Shown here piece after piece: positions 8,102-16,698 of a stretch of 64,000 nt of DNA. The stretch is from Hyphomicrobiales bacterium (GTDB lineage: Bacteria > Pseudomonadota > Alphaproteobacteria > Rhizobiales > Rhizobiaceae). How positions within the stretch are numbered: the first letter of the stretch is position 1; each line of letters opens with the position of its first letter. Where the stretch lies: positions 1-64,000 of the forward strand of contig UCHV01000027.1 of NCBI GenBank assembly GCA_900472395.1, read 5' to 3'. The notes under the pieces are model-generated. The model ran no database searches, was not told the DNA's origin, and saw only the letters and a list, made by a program, of their open reading frames with translations. A program made the translations under genes and the position numbers.

Positions 8102-9313
8102 ATGGGTGATGTCGAGATCGCAGTCGTCGGACACGGACTTGCCGGAAGCGTGGCGGCGCTGGCCATGGCCCGCAGCGGCCGCAAGGTGGCGCTGATCGGC
8201 CCGGTCAAAGCCGGCAATGACGAGCGCACAACGGCGCTGATGGACCAGTCGATCCGCTTCATGGATCGCCTTGGCCTCTGGCAACAAATCGAACCCTCGT
8301 CCGCCGGCCTTCAGGTCATGCAGATCATCGATGGAACGGATCGTCTGCTGCGCGCGCCGCCGGCCCAGTTCCGTGCGGCAGAACTCGGCCTTGCCGCTTT
8401 CGGTTACAACATCCCCAACAAGGCGTTATCCGAGGTTCTGGAAAAGGCCGTGTCTGCCGAGGCGAATATCCGGCGCATCGATACGCCAGTGGAAAAAGCC
8501 GAACCGTCCGCCGACCACGTGGCACTGACACTCGGCAATGGCGAGATGCTGACGACGACGCTCGCCGTTGGCGCTGATGGTCGCAATTCCATCCTGCGCA
8601 ACGGTGCGGGCATCGACGTCAAGAAATGGGCCTATCCGCAGTCGGCCGTCGTCCTGAATTTTTCGCACGACCTGCCGCACGGCAATGTCTCTACGGAATT
8701 CCACACCGAAACCGGCCCGTTCACGCAGGTGCCGCTTCCCGGCCGCCGTTCCAGCCTCGTCTGGGTGGTAACACCGGAAACCGCCGAACGCCTTCTGGCC
8801 CTTCCGCTCGAGCAGCTGTCGCTGGAAGTCGAGCGACGCATGCAGTCCATCCTCGGCAAGGTCGAGGTGGAAGCAGGCGCGCAGAGCTGGCCGCTCTCCA
8901 GCCTGATGGCAAAACGCTTCGGCAAGGGGCGTATCGCTCTGGTTGGCGAAGCGGCACACGCATTCCCGCCGATCGGCGCGCAGGGCCTCAATCTGTCGCT
9001 CCGGGATGTGATGACGCTGGTCGACCTTGTCGGAAATGTGGATGGCCGCGACATTGCCGCAGATACAGGTGATCGTTTCGAGCGCCGTCGTCGCCCCGAT
9101 ATCATGACCCGGACGTTTGGGGTCGATTTGCTCAACCGCTCGCTGCTGTCGGATTTTCTACCGATGCAATTGGCCCGCGCCGGTGGCCTGCATCTGCTGA
9201 CCGGCATCAGCCCGCTTCGAAACCTGCTCATGCGCGAAGGCGTCGAGCCCGGCCGCGGTTTCCGCGATCTGCTGAGCACTTTCAAGCCTTCAAGGCACCG
9301 GAAAGAAGCCTAG
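8102..9313 (+). CDS. UbiH/UbiF/COQ6-family FAD-dependent monooxygenase
   Basis: Flavoprotein aromatic hydroxylase, most likely for a ring hydroxylation in ubiquinone synthesis, 403 residues. The N-terminal Rossmann motif is VVGHGLAGSVAALAMARSG. GADGRNSILRN lies around residues 158-168. The second FAD motif, normally GDAAH, reads VGEAAHAFPPIGAQGLN near 280-297, so Asp is replaced by Glu. AAGGAG, seven bases before the ATG, fixes the start. The 3' end overlaps the convergent AEC transporter gene by 24 bp. Which ring position it hydroxylates cannot be told from the sequence, since rhizobia may use a single broad hydroxylase. Confidence 0.85.
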   Translation: MGDVEIAVVGHGLAGSVAALAMARSGRKVALIGPVKAGNDERTTALMDQSIRFMDRLGLWQQIEPSSAGLQVMQIIDGTDRLLRAPPAQFRAAELGLAAFGYNIPNKALSEVLEKAVSAEANIRRIDTPVEKAEPSADHVALTLGNGEMLTTTLAVGADGRNSILRNGAGIDVKKWAYPQSAVVLNFSHDLPHGNVSTEFHTETGPFTQVPLPGRRSSLVWVVTPETAERLLALPLEQLSLEVERRMQSILGKVEVEAGAQSWPLSSLMAKRFGKGRIALVGEAAHAFPPIGAQGLNLSLRDVMTLVDLVGNVDGRDIAADTGDRFERRRRPDIMTRTFGVDLLNRSLLSDFLPMQLARAGGLHLLTGISPLRNLLMREGVEPGRGFRDLLSTFKPSRHRKEA

Positions 9314-10243
9314 TTCGATCAGGTAGAGGAAAAATGGCAGCGTCACCACCGAGAGCAGTGTGGTGATGAGAATGGTGGCAGACGCCCTCTCCTGCCAGAC
9401 GCCGTAATGCTGGCTGATGACAAAGACATTGGTCGCCGTTGGAAGCGCGGCCAATAACATTGCCGCATGCACCCAGGTCGGCTCGAAGCCGCCGACAGCC
9501 GTCAGCACCATATAAATCAGCAGCGGATGGACGATCAGCTTTGCCGCAGCAAGGTAACCGATCTCCACCGGCACGCGCCGGATCGGCCGGAGCGCCAGCG
9601 TTGCCCCCATGGCAAACAGCGCACAGGGAGCGGCGGCCTGCGCCAGCATATCCACCAGTCGGGAAAACGCCGCGGGCAACGGCCACTCGAACCCTGCCAC
9701 CAGAAAACCGGCGACCGTGGACAGAATGAATGGGTGCAGAGAGACGCTCCGCAACACACCGAGCGCAACCTCTCCTCGGCTTCTCCTGTCACCGCCCGCC
9801 AGTGCCATCATCGCCGGGGCGACAATAAAATGTATGGCGTTTTCCAGGCAGACGATCAGCGCCACGGGCACAGCCGCCGCTTCGCCAAAGGCGATCAGGG
9901 CAAGGCCTGGGCCCATATAGCCGATGTTGCCGTAAGATCCACCGAAGGCCTGGATCGTACTGTCGCCCAATGTCGCGCGCCGCAACACCATGCCGATGCC
10001 GAATAAGAGCGCGAACAGCAGATACGTGCCGCCGATATCGCCGGCGATAAAATCGATGCGGGTCAGGTCATGAAAAGGTGTTGCCGCGACCAGTTTGAAA
10101 AACAGAGCCGGCAGGGCTGCATAAACGATAAACACGTTCACATAGCCAAGCGCCTCAGCCGGCTGCTTGACCGCTCGCGCCGCCACGTAGCCGATCAGTA
10201 TCAGCCCGAAAAACGGCAGGAGCAGTGTGATGATGGCCAGCAT
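9290..10243 (-). CDS. Auxin efflux carrier (AEC) family transporter
   Basis: Inner-membrane carrier of 317 residues with about ten membrane segments in two bundles, matching the AEC/BART superfamily (MdcF, YfdV and plant PIN relatives). Bacterial members usually move dicarboxylates such as malate or malonate, so the family name does not imply auxin transport. Recognisable stretches are FGGSYGNIGYMGPGLAL (about 100-115) and LLAALPTATNVFVISQHYGV (about 260-280). The start lies nine bases past the ccdA stop on the same strand, suggesting a ccdA-AEC operon. The stop region overlaps the convergent hydroxylase gene. Substrate unknown. Confidence 0.88.
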   Translation of the reverse strand: MLAIITLLLPFFGLILIGYVAARAVKQPAEALGYVNVFIVYAALPALFFKLVAATPFHDLTRIDFIAGDIGGTYLLFALLFGIGMVLRRATLGDSTIQAFGGSYGNIGYMGPGLALIAFGEAAAVPVALIVCLENAIHFIVAPAMMALAGGDRRSRGEVALGVLRSVSLHPFILSTVAGFLVAGFEWPLPAAFSRLVDMLAQAAAPCALFAMGATLALRPIRRVPVEIGYLAAAKLIVHPLLIYMVLTAVGGFEPTWVHAAMLLAALPTATNVFVISQHYGVWQERASATILITTLLSVVTLPFFLYLIELGFFPVP

Positions 10244-10252
10244 GATTGATTC

Positions 10253-11014
10253 TCAACCGATCTGGCTGAGAATCGGAAACGTCTGCTGAAACCAGATCGC
10301 CATTGAACTGATGAAACCGAACAGGAAGGCCAACCCTGTCACCACGAGCAAGCCACCCATCAATTTTTCCACCACGCCCAGATGTCGACGGAAGCGGCTG
10401 AGGAACCGCATGAATGCGCCGGAAAAACCCGCTGCGATCCAGAACGGCACCGCGAGACCGAGAGAGTAGACGGAAAGCAGCATCGCACCCTCGCCCACCG
10501 TATCACGCGAGGCGGCAACGCCGAGAATGGCGCCGAGCACCGGCCCGATACAGGGTGTCCAGCCGAAGGCGAAGGCAAGCCCCATGACATAAGCGCCAGA
10601 CAATGTCGCCGGCTTGCCGCCGCTTTGGAACCGCGCTTCGCGGGCGAGCACGCCGATGCGGAAAAGGCCTAGAAAGTTGAGGCCCATGATGATGATGATC
10701 ACGCCGCCGATCTTGGACAGGATGTCCAGATGCTGGCGCAGAAGTACCCCGATCGACGAGGCGCCGGCACCCAGCGCCACGAAAACGGTTGCAAAACCGA
10801 GCGTGAAGAAAAACGCCGACAAAAGGATTGCCCGCTTGGTTTCAGCGCTGACGACGACCGGTCCATCGGCCTTGCCGCCGCGGAACTGTTCCACGGAAAC
10901 ACCAGCCATATAACATAGATAGGGCGGCACCAGCGGAAGCACGCATGGCGACAGGAAAGACAGGGCGCCGGCAAAAAGGGCGCTCAACAACGAGATTTCG
11001 GCAATCGACAACAC
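10253..11014 (-). CDS. ccdA: Cytochrome c biogenesis protein CcdA
   Basis: Six-segment membrane protein that passes reducing equivalents from cytoplasmic thioredoxin to periplasmic thiol proteins, for example for haem attachment to cytochrome c. The redox cysteines are both present: LSPCVLPLVPPYLCYMAG in the first membrane segment and FGWTPCIGPVLGAILG in the fourth. At 253 residues it is of usual length for the short CcdA form. The start is a GTG at 11014 with GGAG just upstream. It shares a strand with the AEC gene 9 bp downstream. No other cytochrome c maturation genes are in the window. Confidence 0.93.
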   Translation of the reverse strand: MLSIAEISLLSALFAGALSFLSPCVLPLVPPYLCYMAGVSVEQFRGGKADGPVVVSAETKRAILLSAFFFTLGFATVFVALGAGASSIGVLLRQHLDILSKIGGVIIIIMGLNFLGLFRIGVLAREARFQSGGKPATLSGAYVMGLAFAFGWTPCIGPVLGAILGVAASRDTVGEGAMLLSVYSLGLAVPFWIAAGFSGAFMRFLSRFRRHLGVVEKLMGGLLVVTGLAFLFGFISSMAIWFQQTFPILSQIG

Positions 11015-11119
11015 AGACTCCAGACCTTGCGGACGTGCCCTCTCCTAGCCCCGCGCGCACCTGCCTGCCAATCACCTTTTCCGGCGCAACGGTACGCAAC
11101 AGGCATTCGGGGCGCAAAT

Positions 11120-11195
11120 TGGTGGAGCCGAGCGGGATCGAACCGCTGGCCTCCGCAGTGCGATTGCGGCGCTCTCCCAGCTGAGCTACGGCCCC
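11120..11195 (-). tRNA. tRNA-Ala (anticodon CGC)
   Basis: A 76-nt cloverleaf including an encoded CCA end. The acceptor GGGGCCG pairs with CGGCTCC (one G-U), the D arm reads GCTCAGCTGGGAGAGC, the anticodon stem CCGCA/TGCGG carries loop ATCGCAC, and the T arm is AGCGG-TTCGATC-CCGCT. CGC reads the alanine codon GCG, which is frequent in this GC-rich genome. Confidence 0.96.
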
Positions 11196-11289
11196 TTACC
11201 TCCCGAAGAGCCATAGGCGTCACAGGAGCCTGCGTGAATGCGGCAGTATGGCGCGCGTTGACGAATGTCAGCTTCATACCGCGCTCGTT

Positions 11290-11320
11290 AAAACGCGAAA
11301 GGCCCGCATGGCAGCGGGCC
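11290..11320 (-). terminator. Terminator downstream of the DUF3597 gene
   Basis: The hairpin GGCCCGC-ATGGCA-GCGGGCC at 11301-11320 lies 29 bp past the stop of the minus-strand DUF3597 gene. On that strand it is followed by TTTCGCGTTTT, an interrupted U tract. Confidence 0.6.
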
Positions 11321-11349
11321 TATCTTTGATTTGAAGTAACAACCAGATC

Positions 11350-11814
11350 TCAATCCAGCAGATCGGCCGGCACCTTGCCGCCGTTTTCCGATAGCTTTTT
11401 CAGCAGCGCCTTATGCAGCCAGGTGTTCATTTCGGCGGAACCATTCTTCTCGCCGGTATATCCCAGTTCTTCAGCGAGCTCCTTGCGTTCGGCAAGGCTC
11501 GCATCCATTCCGAGCGCCTTCATCAGGTCGACGATCGAATGTTTCCAGTCCAGCTTCTGGCCGCTGTTCTTGACGGCGGCATCAAGAACAGGAGCGATAT
11601 CAATCGGCTGACCGGCAGCAGGTGAAGATGCTGCCGGAACGGGCGCAGCCGATGCGCCGGAGGTGGCCGGAGCGACAGGCGCAGTTCCACCCACCGGTGC
11701 CGCGCTCGTCACAGATGGCTCGGCAGCCGCAGCTCCGGTTGTCGATGTGGACGGAGTAGCCGCCGCGGCCGGGTGTCCCCAGATTGCGTTCTTGATTTTG
11801 CTGAAAATGCTCAT
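11350..11814 (-). CDS. DUF3597 domain-containing protein
   Basis: Function unknown. The 154-residue protein has three parts: an N-terminal MSIFSKIKNAIWGHP, a low-complexity linker rich in Ala, Pro, Thr and Ser (about 15-70), and a C-terminal globular domain (about 72-154) with DWKHSIVDLMKALGMDASL and AEELGYTG...MNTWLHKALL. This matches DUF3597 proteins, which often carry a LysM-like annotation, although no LysM repeat is visible here. No signal peptide or membrane segment is seen. Flanked by tRNA genes on both sides and followed by its own terminator, so probably monocistronic. Confidence 0.85.
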   Translation of the reverse strand: MSIFSKIKNAIWGHPAAAATPSTSTTGAAAAEPSVTSAAPVGGTAPVAPATSGASAAPVPAASSPAAGQPIDIAPVLDAAVKNSGQKLDWKHSIVDLMKALGMDASLAERKELAEELGYTGEKNGSAEMNTWLHKALLKKLSENGGKVPADLLD

Positions 11815-12011
11815 GGATCATCTCCTCATGGTACACCGGGAAATTAGGTGACGCCCATGAACGAGTTTTGCGCGCGTTCTGTTCCTTTGCCTCCACACAG
11901 TGAAGGAACTGGGATGCCGAAAACGATGATCGTATAAATGTGACAGAACCGATCTGGACCACACAATGGTCACTATTGTCGTCACATGCAGGTTATCGGA
12001 TGCCGGTAAGA

Positions 12012-12087
12012 TGGTGAGAGCGCAGGGGTTCGAACCCTGGACCTACTGATTAAAAGTCAGTTGCTCTACCGGCTGAGCTACGCTCTC
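12012..12087 (-). tRNA. tRNA-Lys (anticodon TTT)
   Basis: A 76-nt cloverleaf with encoded CCA. Acceptor GAGAGCG pairs with CGCTCTC, the D arm is GCTCAGCCGGTAGAGC, the anticodon stem ACTGA/TCAGT holds loop CTTTTAA, and the T arm is CAGGG-TTCGAAC-CCCTG. TTT reads both lysine codons. Confidence 0.96.
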
Positions 12088-12190
12088 CCTGGAGCGCGTT
12101 GATCCGCGCCCCGAAAGTGGGCGGAACATATGCAGACGAAACCCGGTGGTCAACCCGGGTTTTCTGCAAAAATTTCATCTTTCCCGCACT

Positions 12191-12451
12191 TTAATGCACA
12201 GACTTGCCGTTTTTTTCTTCTTCGAACATCACGGCAGCATCTGCATTGGCCGAAAGACGCACCACGCCGCCCTCAACTTCCGCCACAAGGCCTAGAGAAA
12301 CGAAGTGGTGATGCCCCTCGTGGCTACCCTCGCCGCTGTCTTTCTTGGTCAATTTGATTCGGTTGCCTTCCACCCGGTCCACCGTGCCGACATGTGCGCC
12401 GTCTGCGCCAATGACTTCGGCATGTTCGTGAATGTCGCGTGCGTTGATCAT
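12191..12451 (-). CDS. DUF2171 domain-containing protein
   Basis: Function unknown. A small protein of 86 residues beginning MINARDIHEHAEVIGADGAHVGTVDRVEGNR, the core of DUF2171, a PRC-barrel-like fold found in stress-associated small proteins. It has a histidine-rich stretch EGSHEGHHHF near residues 43-52. The ATG at 12451 is preceded by AAAGGAG at proper spacing, so I reject the longer 112-residue frame. The gene is divergent from the efflux operon at 12652, with about 200 bp between. No signal peptide. Confidence 0.82.
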   Translation of the reverse strand: MINARDIHEHAEVIGADGAHVGTVDRVEGNRIKLTKKDSGEGSHEGHHHFVSLGLVAEVEGGVVRLSANADAAVMFEEEKNGKSVH

Positions 12452-12651
12452 GACGATCTCCTTTGCTTTTACGCAATGACAACGCAGCAGACGCCCGAAG
12501 GATGCGTCGATGGTCCGAAGACGGGCCAATACTTACCTATAATTCACTAGGTGATGACTGAGCGCTATGTCATTGCAGAATCAGGACGTGCATGCGGCCG
12601 CTCCGCGAATCGACGTTCACGCGGAAGGTGTGGTTGCAAGGGAGAATCTCG

Positions 12652-13956
12652 GTGAACATCTCAAACAAGCCGGAAACAGCTGAAAAAGCCGGCAGGACGC
12701 CTGACCTTGCCGCCATCCTTTCGCAATCCGGCGGTGCCAGAAAACGTTCGAGACGTATCGTCTGGCCGCTCGCGATCGTTCTTATCCTGGCCGGCGGTTA
12801 CGGAGCTTACAGCTATTTCAGCGACAACGCTCCCCGTTATGAATACTCCACCGAGGAAGCAAGAAAGGGTGACCTCTCCGTCATGGTCACCGCTACCGGC
12901 TCCGTGCAGCCGACCGATCAGGTCGATGTGTCGAGTGAACTCTCTGGTACGGTGCGCAAGGTCAATGTCACCTACAACAGCACGGTCAAGGCCGGCGAGG
13001 TCCTGCTCGAACTCGACACCAATAAGCAGGAAGCAGACGTCCAGAGCGCCCGCGCACAACTCGCTTCTGCCAAGGCAAATGTCTTGAAAGCTGATGCGGA
13101 ACTGGCTGCCGCAAAGGTCGCGCTCGACCGGTTGACCTCTCTCGTCAACAACCGCATCTCCAGTCAGCAGGATCTCGATGCCTCTCGTTATGCCTACGAA
13201 TCGGCGCAGGCCGCAAAATCCGTCAACGAGGCCGCCGTCTTGTCGGCAGAAGCCAGTCTGCGTCTTGCCGAGGTCAATCTCTCCAAGCTCAAGGTGCTGT
13301 CGCCGATCGATGGCGTGGTGCTGACGCGTGATGTCGATCCTGGTGCGACGGTTGCTTCGTCGCTGAATGCTCCGGTACTTTTCACAATCGCCGGCGATCT
13401 CAAGCGCATGGAATTGCAGGTGTCGGTGGATGAAGCCGATGTTGGTCAGGTTCGAGAAGGTCTTGAGGCGACCTTTTCGGTCGATGCCTATCCCAACCGC
13501 AAGTTCCCGGCCAAGATCGAGGCCGTCCGTTTCGCCTCCGAAACCGTCAACAATGTCGTGACTTACAAAGCGATACTGACGGTGGACAACGCCGACCTGC
13601 TCCTGCGCCCCGGAATGACCGCCACTGCCGACATCACCGTCGAATCGCTGAAGGACACATTGCTGGTGGCGAACGCCGCCTTGAGATACTCGCCGCCGAT
13701 GCAGCAAAATGCGCGCGGCGGAAACCCGCTGACACGGCTGTTTTCACCACCGCGTCGTCCGCGAGGCGGAAGCGGACAAAATGATGCTTCGGCCCAGCGG
13801 GACGGAAGTCGTGCCGTCTGGGTATTGCGCAATGGCGGCCCGCAACGCGTCCGCGTGATGACAGGCTCTACCGATGGCCGCTTTACCGTCGTCAAGTCCG
13901 GTGAACTCAAGGAGGGCGATCTCGTCATCACCGATGCCACCGCCCGCAACGGCTGA
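12652..13956 (+). CDS. MacA-like periplasmic adaptor (RND/HlyD family)
   Basis: Membrane-fusion protein that should bridge the inner-membrane ABC pump to an outer-membrane channel. The protein has 434 residues. A cytoplasmic lead of about 35 residues is followed by one membrane anchor (WPLAIVLILAGGYGAYSYF), a lipoyl/barrel-sandwich part (VDVSSELSGTVRKVNV ... VLSPIDGVVLTRDVDPGATV), a coiled-coil hairpin (about 115-210), and a beta-barrel and proximal domain. A proline/arginine-rich insert lies near 365-390. The start is GTG at 12652, with AGGGAG upstream, in preference to an ATG 60 bp earlier. It is followed after 8 bp by the cognate ATPase. No TolC-type gene is in the window. Substrate unknown. 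Confidence 0.88.
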   Translation: MNISNKPETAEKAGRTPDLAAILSQSGGARKRSRRIVWPLAIVLILAGGYGAYSYFSDNAPRYEYSTEEARKGDLSVMVTATGSVQPTDQVDVSSELSGTVRKVNVTYNSTVKAGEVLLELDTNKQEADVQSARAQLASAKANVLKADAELAAAKVALDRLTSLVNNRISSQQDLDASRYAYESAQAAKSVNEAAVLSAEASLRLAEVNLSKLKVLSPIDGVVLTRDVDPGATVASSLNAPVLFTIAGDLKRMELQVSVDEADVGQVREGLEATFSVDAYPNRKFPAKIEAVRFASETVNNVVTYKAILTVDNADLLLRPGMTATADITVESLKDTLLVANAALRYSPPMQQNARGGNPLTRLFSPPRRPRGGSGQNDASAQRDGSRAVWVLRNGGPQRVRVMTGSTDGRFTVVKSGELKEGDLVITDATARNG

Positions 13957-13964
13957 GCACAATC

Positions 13965-14681
13965 ATGACAACTGCCCCGCTTATCGAGTTCAGGAAAGTA
14001 TCGAAATTCTACGGCCGCGGAGAAGCGACGATCCGTGCGCTCGATCATATCGATCTTTCGATAGACGCCGGTGAATTCGTCGCCATCATGGGACCTTCCG
14101 GCTCTGGCAAATCGACGGCCATGAACATTCTCGGCTGTCTGGATACCCCTTCCTCCGGCGAATACGTATTCCAGGGCGTTTCCACCGCCGGTTTCGGCCG
14201 CGAGCAGTTGACGCTGCTGCGTCGGCATATGCTTGGATTTGTCTTCCAGGGGTTCAATCTTCTCGCTCGCACATCGGCTGTCGAAAACGTCGAACTGCCG
14301 CTTGTCTATCGCGGAATGGATACAAAACATCGCCGTCAGCTTGCGATGCACGCGCTTGAGCAGGTGGGCCTGAAAGGCCGCGAGGGCCATACGACACAGG
14401 AGCTTTCAGGTGGCCAGCAGCAGCGCGTGGCTATTGCGCGCGCCATCGTCACGAACCCATCCGTGCTATTGGCGGATGAGCCGACCGGCAATCTGGATAC
14501 GCGCACCAGCATCGAGATCATGGACCTGATTACCGGCCTCAATCGCGATCATGGCATTACCGTCATCATGGTCACGCATGAGGAGGATATCGCATCGCAC
14601 GCCAAACGCCTGTTGCGCTTCACCGACGGGCATCTCGTTGCGGACGACATGCAGGAGAAGGAGCCGGCACATGTTCTTTGA
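13965..14681 (+). CDS. MacB-type ABC transporter ATP-binding protein
   Basis: ATPase of a MacAB/LolD-type system with 238 residues and all motifs intact: Walker A GPSGSGKST (about 43-51), Q-loop VFQGFNLLAR, signature LSGGQQQRVAIARAI, Walker B LLADEPTGNLD, and the switch His in MVTHEED. Classical MacB fuses this domain to the permease, whereas here the two are separate genes that overlap by 11 bp (14671-14681), as in many Gram-positive and rhizobial homologues. Membrane-peripheral, cytoplasmic. Confidence 0.92.
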   Translation: MTTAPLIEFRKVSKFYGRGEATIRALDHIDLSIDAGEFVAIMGPSGSGKSTAMNILGCLDTPSSGEYVFQGVSTAGFGREQLTLLRRHMLGFVFQGFNLLARTSAVENVELPLVYRGMDTKHRRQLAMHALEQVGLKGREGHTTQELSGGQQQRVAIARAIVTNPSVLLADEPTGNLDTRTSIEIMDLITGLNRDHGITVIMVTHEEDIASHAKRLLRFTDGHLVADDMQEKEPAHVL

Positions 14682-15876
14682 GACGGCAAAGCTTGCATGG
14701 CGCGCCATCAGCAGGAACCTTCTTCGCTCTTTCCTGACCGTACTCGGCGTCGTTATCGGCGTCGCCGCAGTCATCGCCATGGTCACCATCGGCAACGGCA
14801 CGACGGCGCAGGTGCAACAGGAATTGTCACGGCTTGGAACCAACACGCTCTTCGTTCGCCCCGGGCAGTGGGGGCCTGGGCGCGCCAGTTCGGAGGCGAA
14901 ACGATTTGTCGATGCGGATGTGGACGCCATGCGCAGCCAGATCAACGGCCTGCGCGCCGTTGCACCGGTCAACCGCGGCACAGCCACCGTCATCGCCGGC
15001 GGCGCCAACCATTCTACCAGCGTCATCGGCACCACCAACGATTATCTGATCGCCCAGGATTGGGACATGGCGCTCGGCCGCAATTTCGAACCGAACGAAG
15101 ACCGCGGCAGCCAGGCTGCCTGCATCATCGGCGAAACGCTTCGTAAGGAACTCTTCGGTTCTGCCGATCCGGTCGGCCAGACCATCCGCGTCAGCAATAT
15201 CGCCTGCCCGGTTGTCGGCGTGCTCGCCGCCAAGGGCCAGTCCGGCATGGGCGACGATCAGGACGACACGGTCATCATGCCGCTGAAACTGCATCAAAGA
15301 CGCATCGGCGGCACGACCACGATCAGTTCGATCACCCTTTCCGCGCAGGAAGGCATATCGACATCGAAAGTTCAGAGCGACGTGCAGAACCTGCTGCGCG
15401 AACGACGCCGAATAGCGATTGGCCGCGACGACGATTTTTCGGTCAATGACATGACCCAGATCGCGTCCGCCATGACCGGCACGACGGTGCTTCTGACCGG
15501 TCTGCTCGGGGCGGTCGCCGCAGTCAGCCTTCTGGTCGGCGGCATCGGCATCATGAACATCATGCTTGTTTCGGTCACGGAACGAACCCGCGAGATCGGC
15601 ATTCGACTGGCGATCGGTGCTGTCGAAAGGCAAGTCCTCACCCAATTTCTGGTGGAAGCCGTCATGCTTTCCGTCTTCGGCGGAGCCACCGGCATTCTGA
15701 CGGGCGTCGCTCTTGCTTATGGCGTGGTCACATACATGAACGTACCTTTCGTGCCGAGCCCAACCATCATTGCTCTGGCCTTCGCCTTTTCGGCGGTCAT
15801 CGGCATGGTGTTCGGTTATTTTCCGGCTCGCCGCGCCGCCCAGCTCAATCCGATAGACGCGCTGCGTCATGAATAA
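14671..15876 (+). CDS. MacB-like ABC transporter permease (FtsX family)
   Basis: Permease of 401 residues with the MacB topology. One N-terminal membrane segment (SFLTVLGVVIGVAAVIAMV) is followed by a large periplasmic MacB_PCD domain (about 45-270) and three C-terminal segments in the FtsX domain with GGIGIMNIMLVSVTERTREIGIRLAIGA. The start ATG at 14671 has GAAGGAG upstream and overlaps the ATPase stop region, so the two subunits are translationally coupled. Together with the adaptor at 12652 it should form a tripartite efflux pump for macrolide-like compounds, peptides or lipids. The cargo cannot be assigned. Confidence 0.92.
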   Translation: MFFETAKLAWRAISRNLLRSFLTVLGVVIGVAAVIAMVTIGNGTTAQVQQELSRLGTNTLFVRPGQWGPGRASSEAKRFVDADVDAMRSQINGLRAVAPVNRGTATVIAGGANHSTSVIGTTNDYLIAQDWDMALGRNFEPNEDRGSQAACIIGETLRKELFGSADPVGQTIRVSNIACPVVGVLAAKGQSGMGDDQDDTVIMPLKLHQRRIGGTTTISSITLSAQEGISTSKVQSDVQNLLRERRRIAIGRDDDFSVNDMTQIASAMTGTTVLLTGLLGAVAAVSLLVGGIGIMNIMLVSVTERTREIGIRLAIGAVERQVLTQFLVEAVMLSVFGGATGILTGVALAYGVVTYMNVPFVPSPTIIALAFAFSAVIGMVFGYFPARRAAQLNPIDALRHE

Positions 15877-15899
15877 AAAAAGGGCCGCAATGGCCCTTT
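15877..15899 (-). terminator. Bidirectional terminator, strongest for the suf operon
   Basis: The eight-pair stem AAAGGGCC/GGCCCTTT lies between the convergent efflux permease and sufA genes. Minus-strand transcripts leaving sufA have an extended U7 tract after the stem, while the plus-strand side has only UUU, so it ends the suf operon most efficiently. Confidence 0.8.
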
Positions 15900-15927
15900 C
15901 GATGTCTGTCGATTGATTTATCGTCCG

Positions 15928-16320
15928 TCAGATTGCCGAGGCCTGACCTTCGCGGCTCTTGGCCAATGCAGCCAGATCGGCAGGTTTCAATTCGACCGAT
16001 TCGCCGCAGCCACAGGCAGACGTCTGGTTTGGATTGACGAAGATAAAGCCAGAGCGCATCTGCGTCTGTTCGAAATCCATCTGTGTGCCGAGAAGGTAGA
16101 GAACCGCGGACGGCTCGATCCACACTCTGGCCCCGTTGAATTCCACCAGGTCATCCTTGGCGTTCGGCTCGGTGACGAGATCGACGGTATATTCCATCCC
16201 AGCACAGCCGCCCTTCTTGATGCCGACGCGAATCCCCTTCGCTTCCGGCCCGGAATTGCCCACAATCGCACTAACACGCGTTGCGGCGGCTTCTGTCATC
16301 GTCATCACTGCAAAGCCCAT
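15928..16320 (-). CDS. sufA: A-type Fe-S scaffold/carrier protein SufA (HesB/IscA family)
   Basis: Accepts clusters from SufBCD and hands them to apo-proteins. The protein has 130 residues. The three conserved cysteines are present: GGCAGMEY near residue 39 and SACGCGES near 104-106. AAGGAG upstream of the ATG at 16320 supports the start. It is the last gene of the minus-strand suf operon. It is separated from sufX/sufT by a parDE pair (16411-16973), which puts it about 700 bp from its nearest suf relative instead of directly adjacent. A terminator follows. Confidence 0.94.
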   Translation of the reverse strand: MGFAVMTMTEAAATRVSAIVGNSGPEAKGIRVGIKKGGCAGMEYTVDLVTEPNAKDDLVEFNGARVWIEPSAVLYLLGTQMDFEQTQMRSGFIFVNPNQTSACGCGESVELKPADLAALAKSREGQASAI

Positions 16321-16410
16321 GGGCCCACTCTCCTTGCACAGCCGGGTTCAAGGCCCGGTGGTTATGGTGTATTATGTAGTTCTTGATAAATGCCCAATCA
16401 ATAGATTCGG

Positions 16411-16698
16411 TTACTTTGGAAGAAGTCGCCAATCACGAGCGGCATGGATGACACGCAGCACAAGGATGCTTTCGCCATCAACCCGATAAAGGATGACATA
16501 TTTTCCGGTCGGAAATATCCGAAGTCCTCGCCGTACTTCATCATGGGCTGCGCCCATTTGAGGATTGGAACCGAGAAGATCGAAAATGTGAAAAATCGTC
16601 TCCCGCCAAGCTCGGGTTGCAGCCGGATTTCGTACAGCAAGGTAGGCAAGTATATCGGATATATCTTTGCGGGCGCGAGGTCTGAGACGGTATCGCAT
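16411..16698 (-). CDS. ParE/RelE-family toxin
   Basis: Toxin of a type II toxin-antitoxin pair, 95 residues. It has the ParE fold pattern: MRYRLRPRARKDISDILAYLAVRNPAATRAW forming the first strand and helical hairpin, and the C-terminal strands GLRIFPTGKYVILYRVDGE and VLRVIHAARDW. ParE members poison gyrase and RelE members cleave mRNA; the basic N-terminus and HAARDW ending fit ParE better, but this is inference. Its start overlaps the antitoxin stop in a TGATG arrangement (one shared base), giving coupled translation. It lies within the suf operon between sufX and sufA. Confidence 0.87.
   Translation of the reverse strand: MRYRLRPRARKDISDILAYLAVRNPAATRAWRETIFHIFDLLGSNPQMGAAHDEVRRGLRIFPTGKYVILYRVDGESILVLRVIHAARDWRLLPK

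Noticed and set aside
9290..10243. Auxin transport by the AEC family protein
   Set aside because: The family name comes from distant plant proteins. Bacterial members mostly move dicarboxylates, and nothing here points to auxin.
11120..12087. Two tRNA genes close together as integration sites of a mobile island
   Set aside because: Only DUF3597 lies between them. No integrase and no duplicated tRNA 3' end (att) was found around either gene.
12652..15876. A full tripartite MacAB-TolC operon
   Set aside because: No outer-membrane factor gene is present in or next to the operon. The channel must be encoded elsewhere.
16321..16410. CCGGGTTCAAGGCCCGG stretch as a tRNA T-arm remnant
   Set aside because: No acceptor, anticodon or D-arm partner is nearby. 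It is a short palindrome only.
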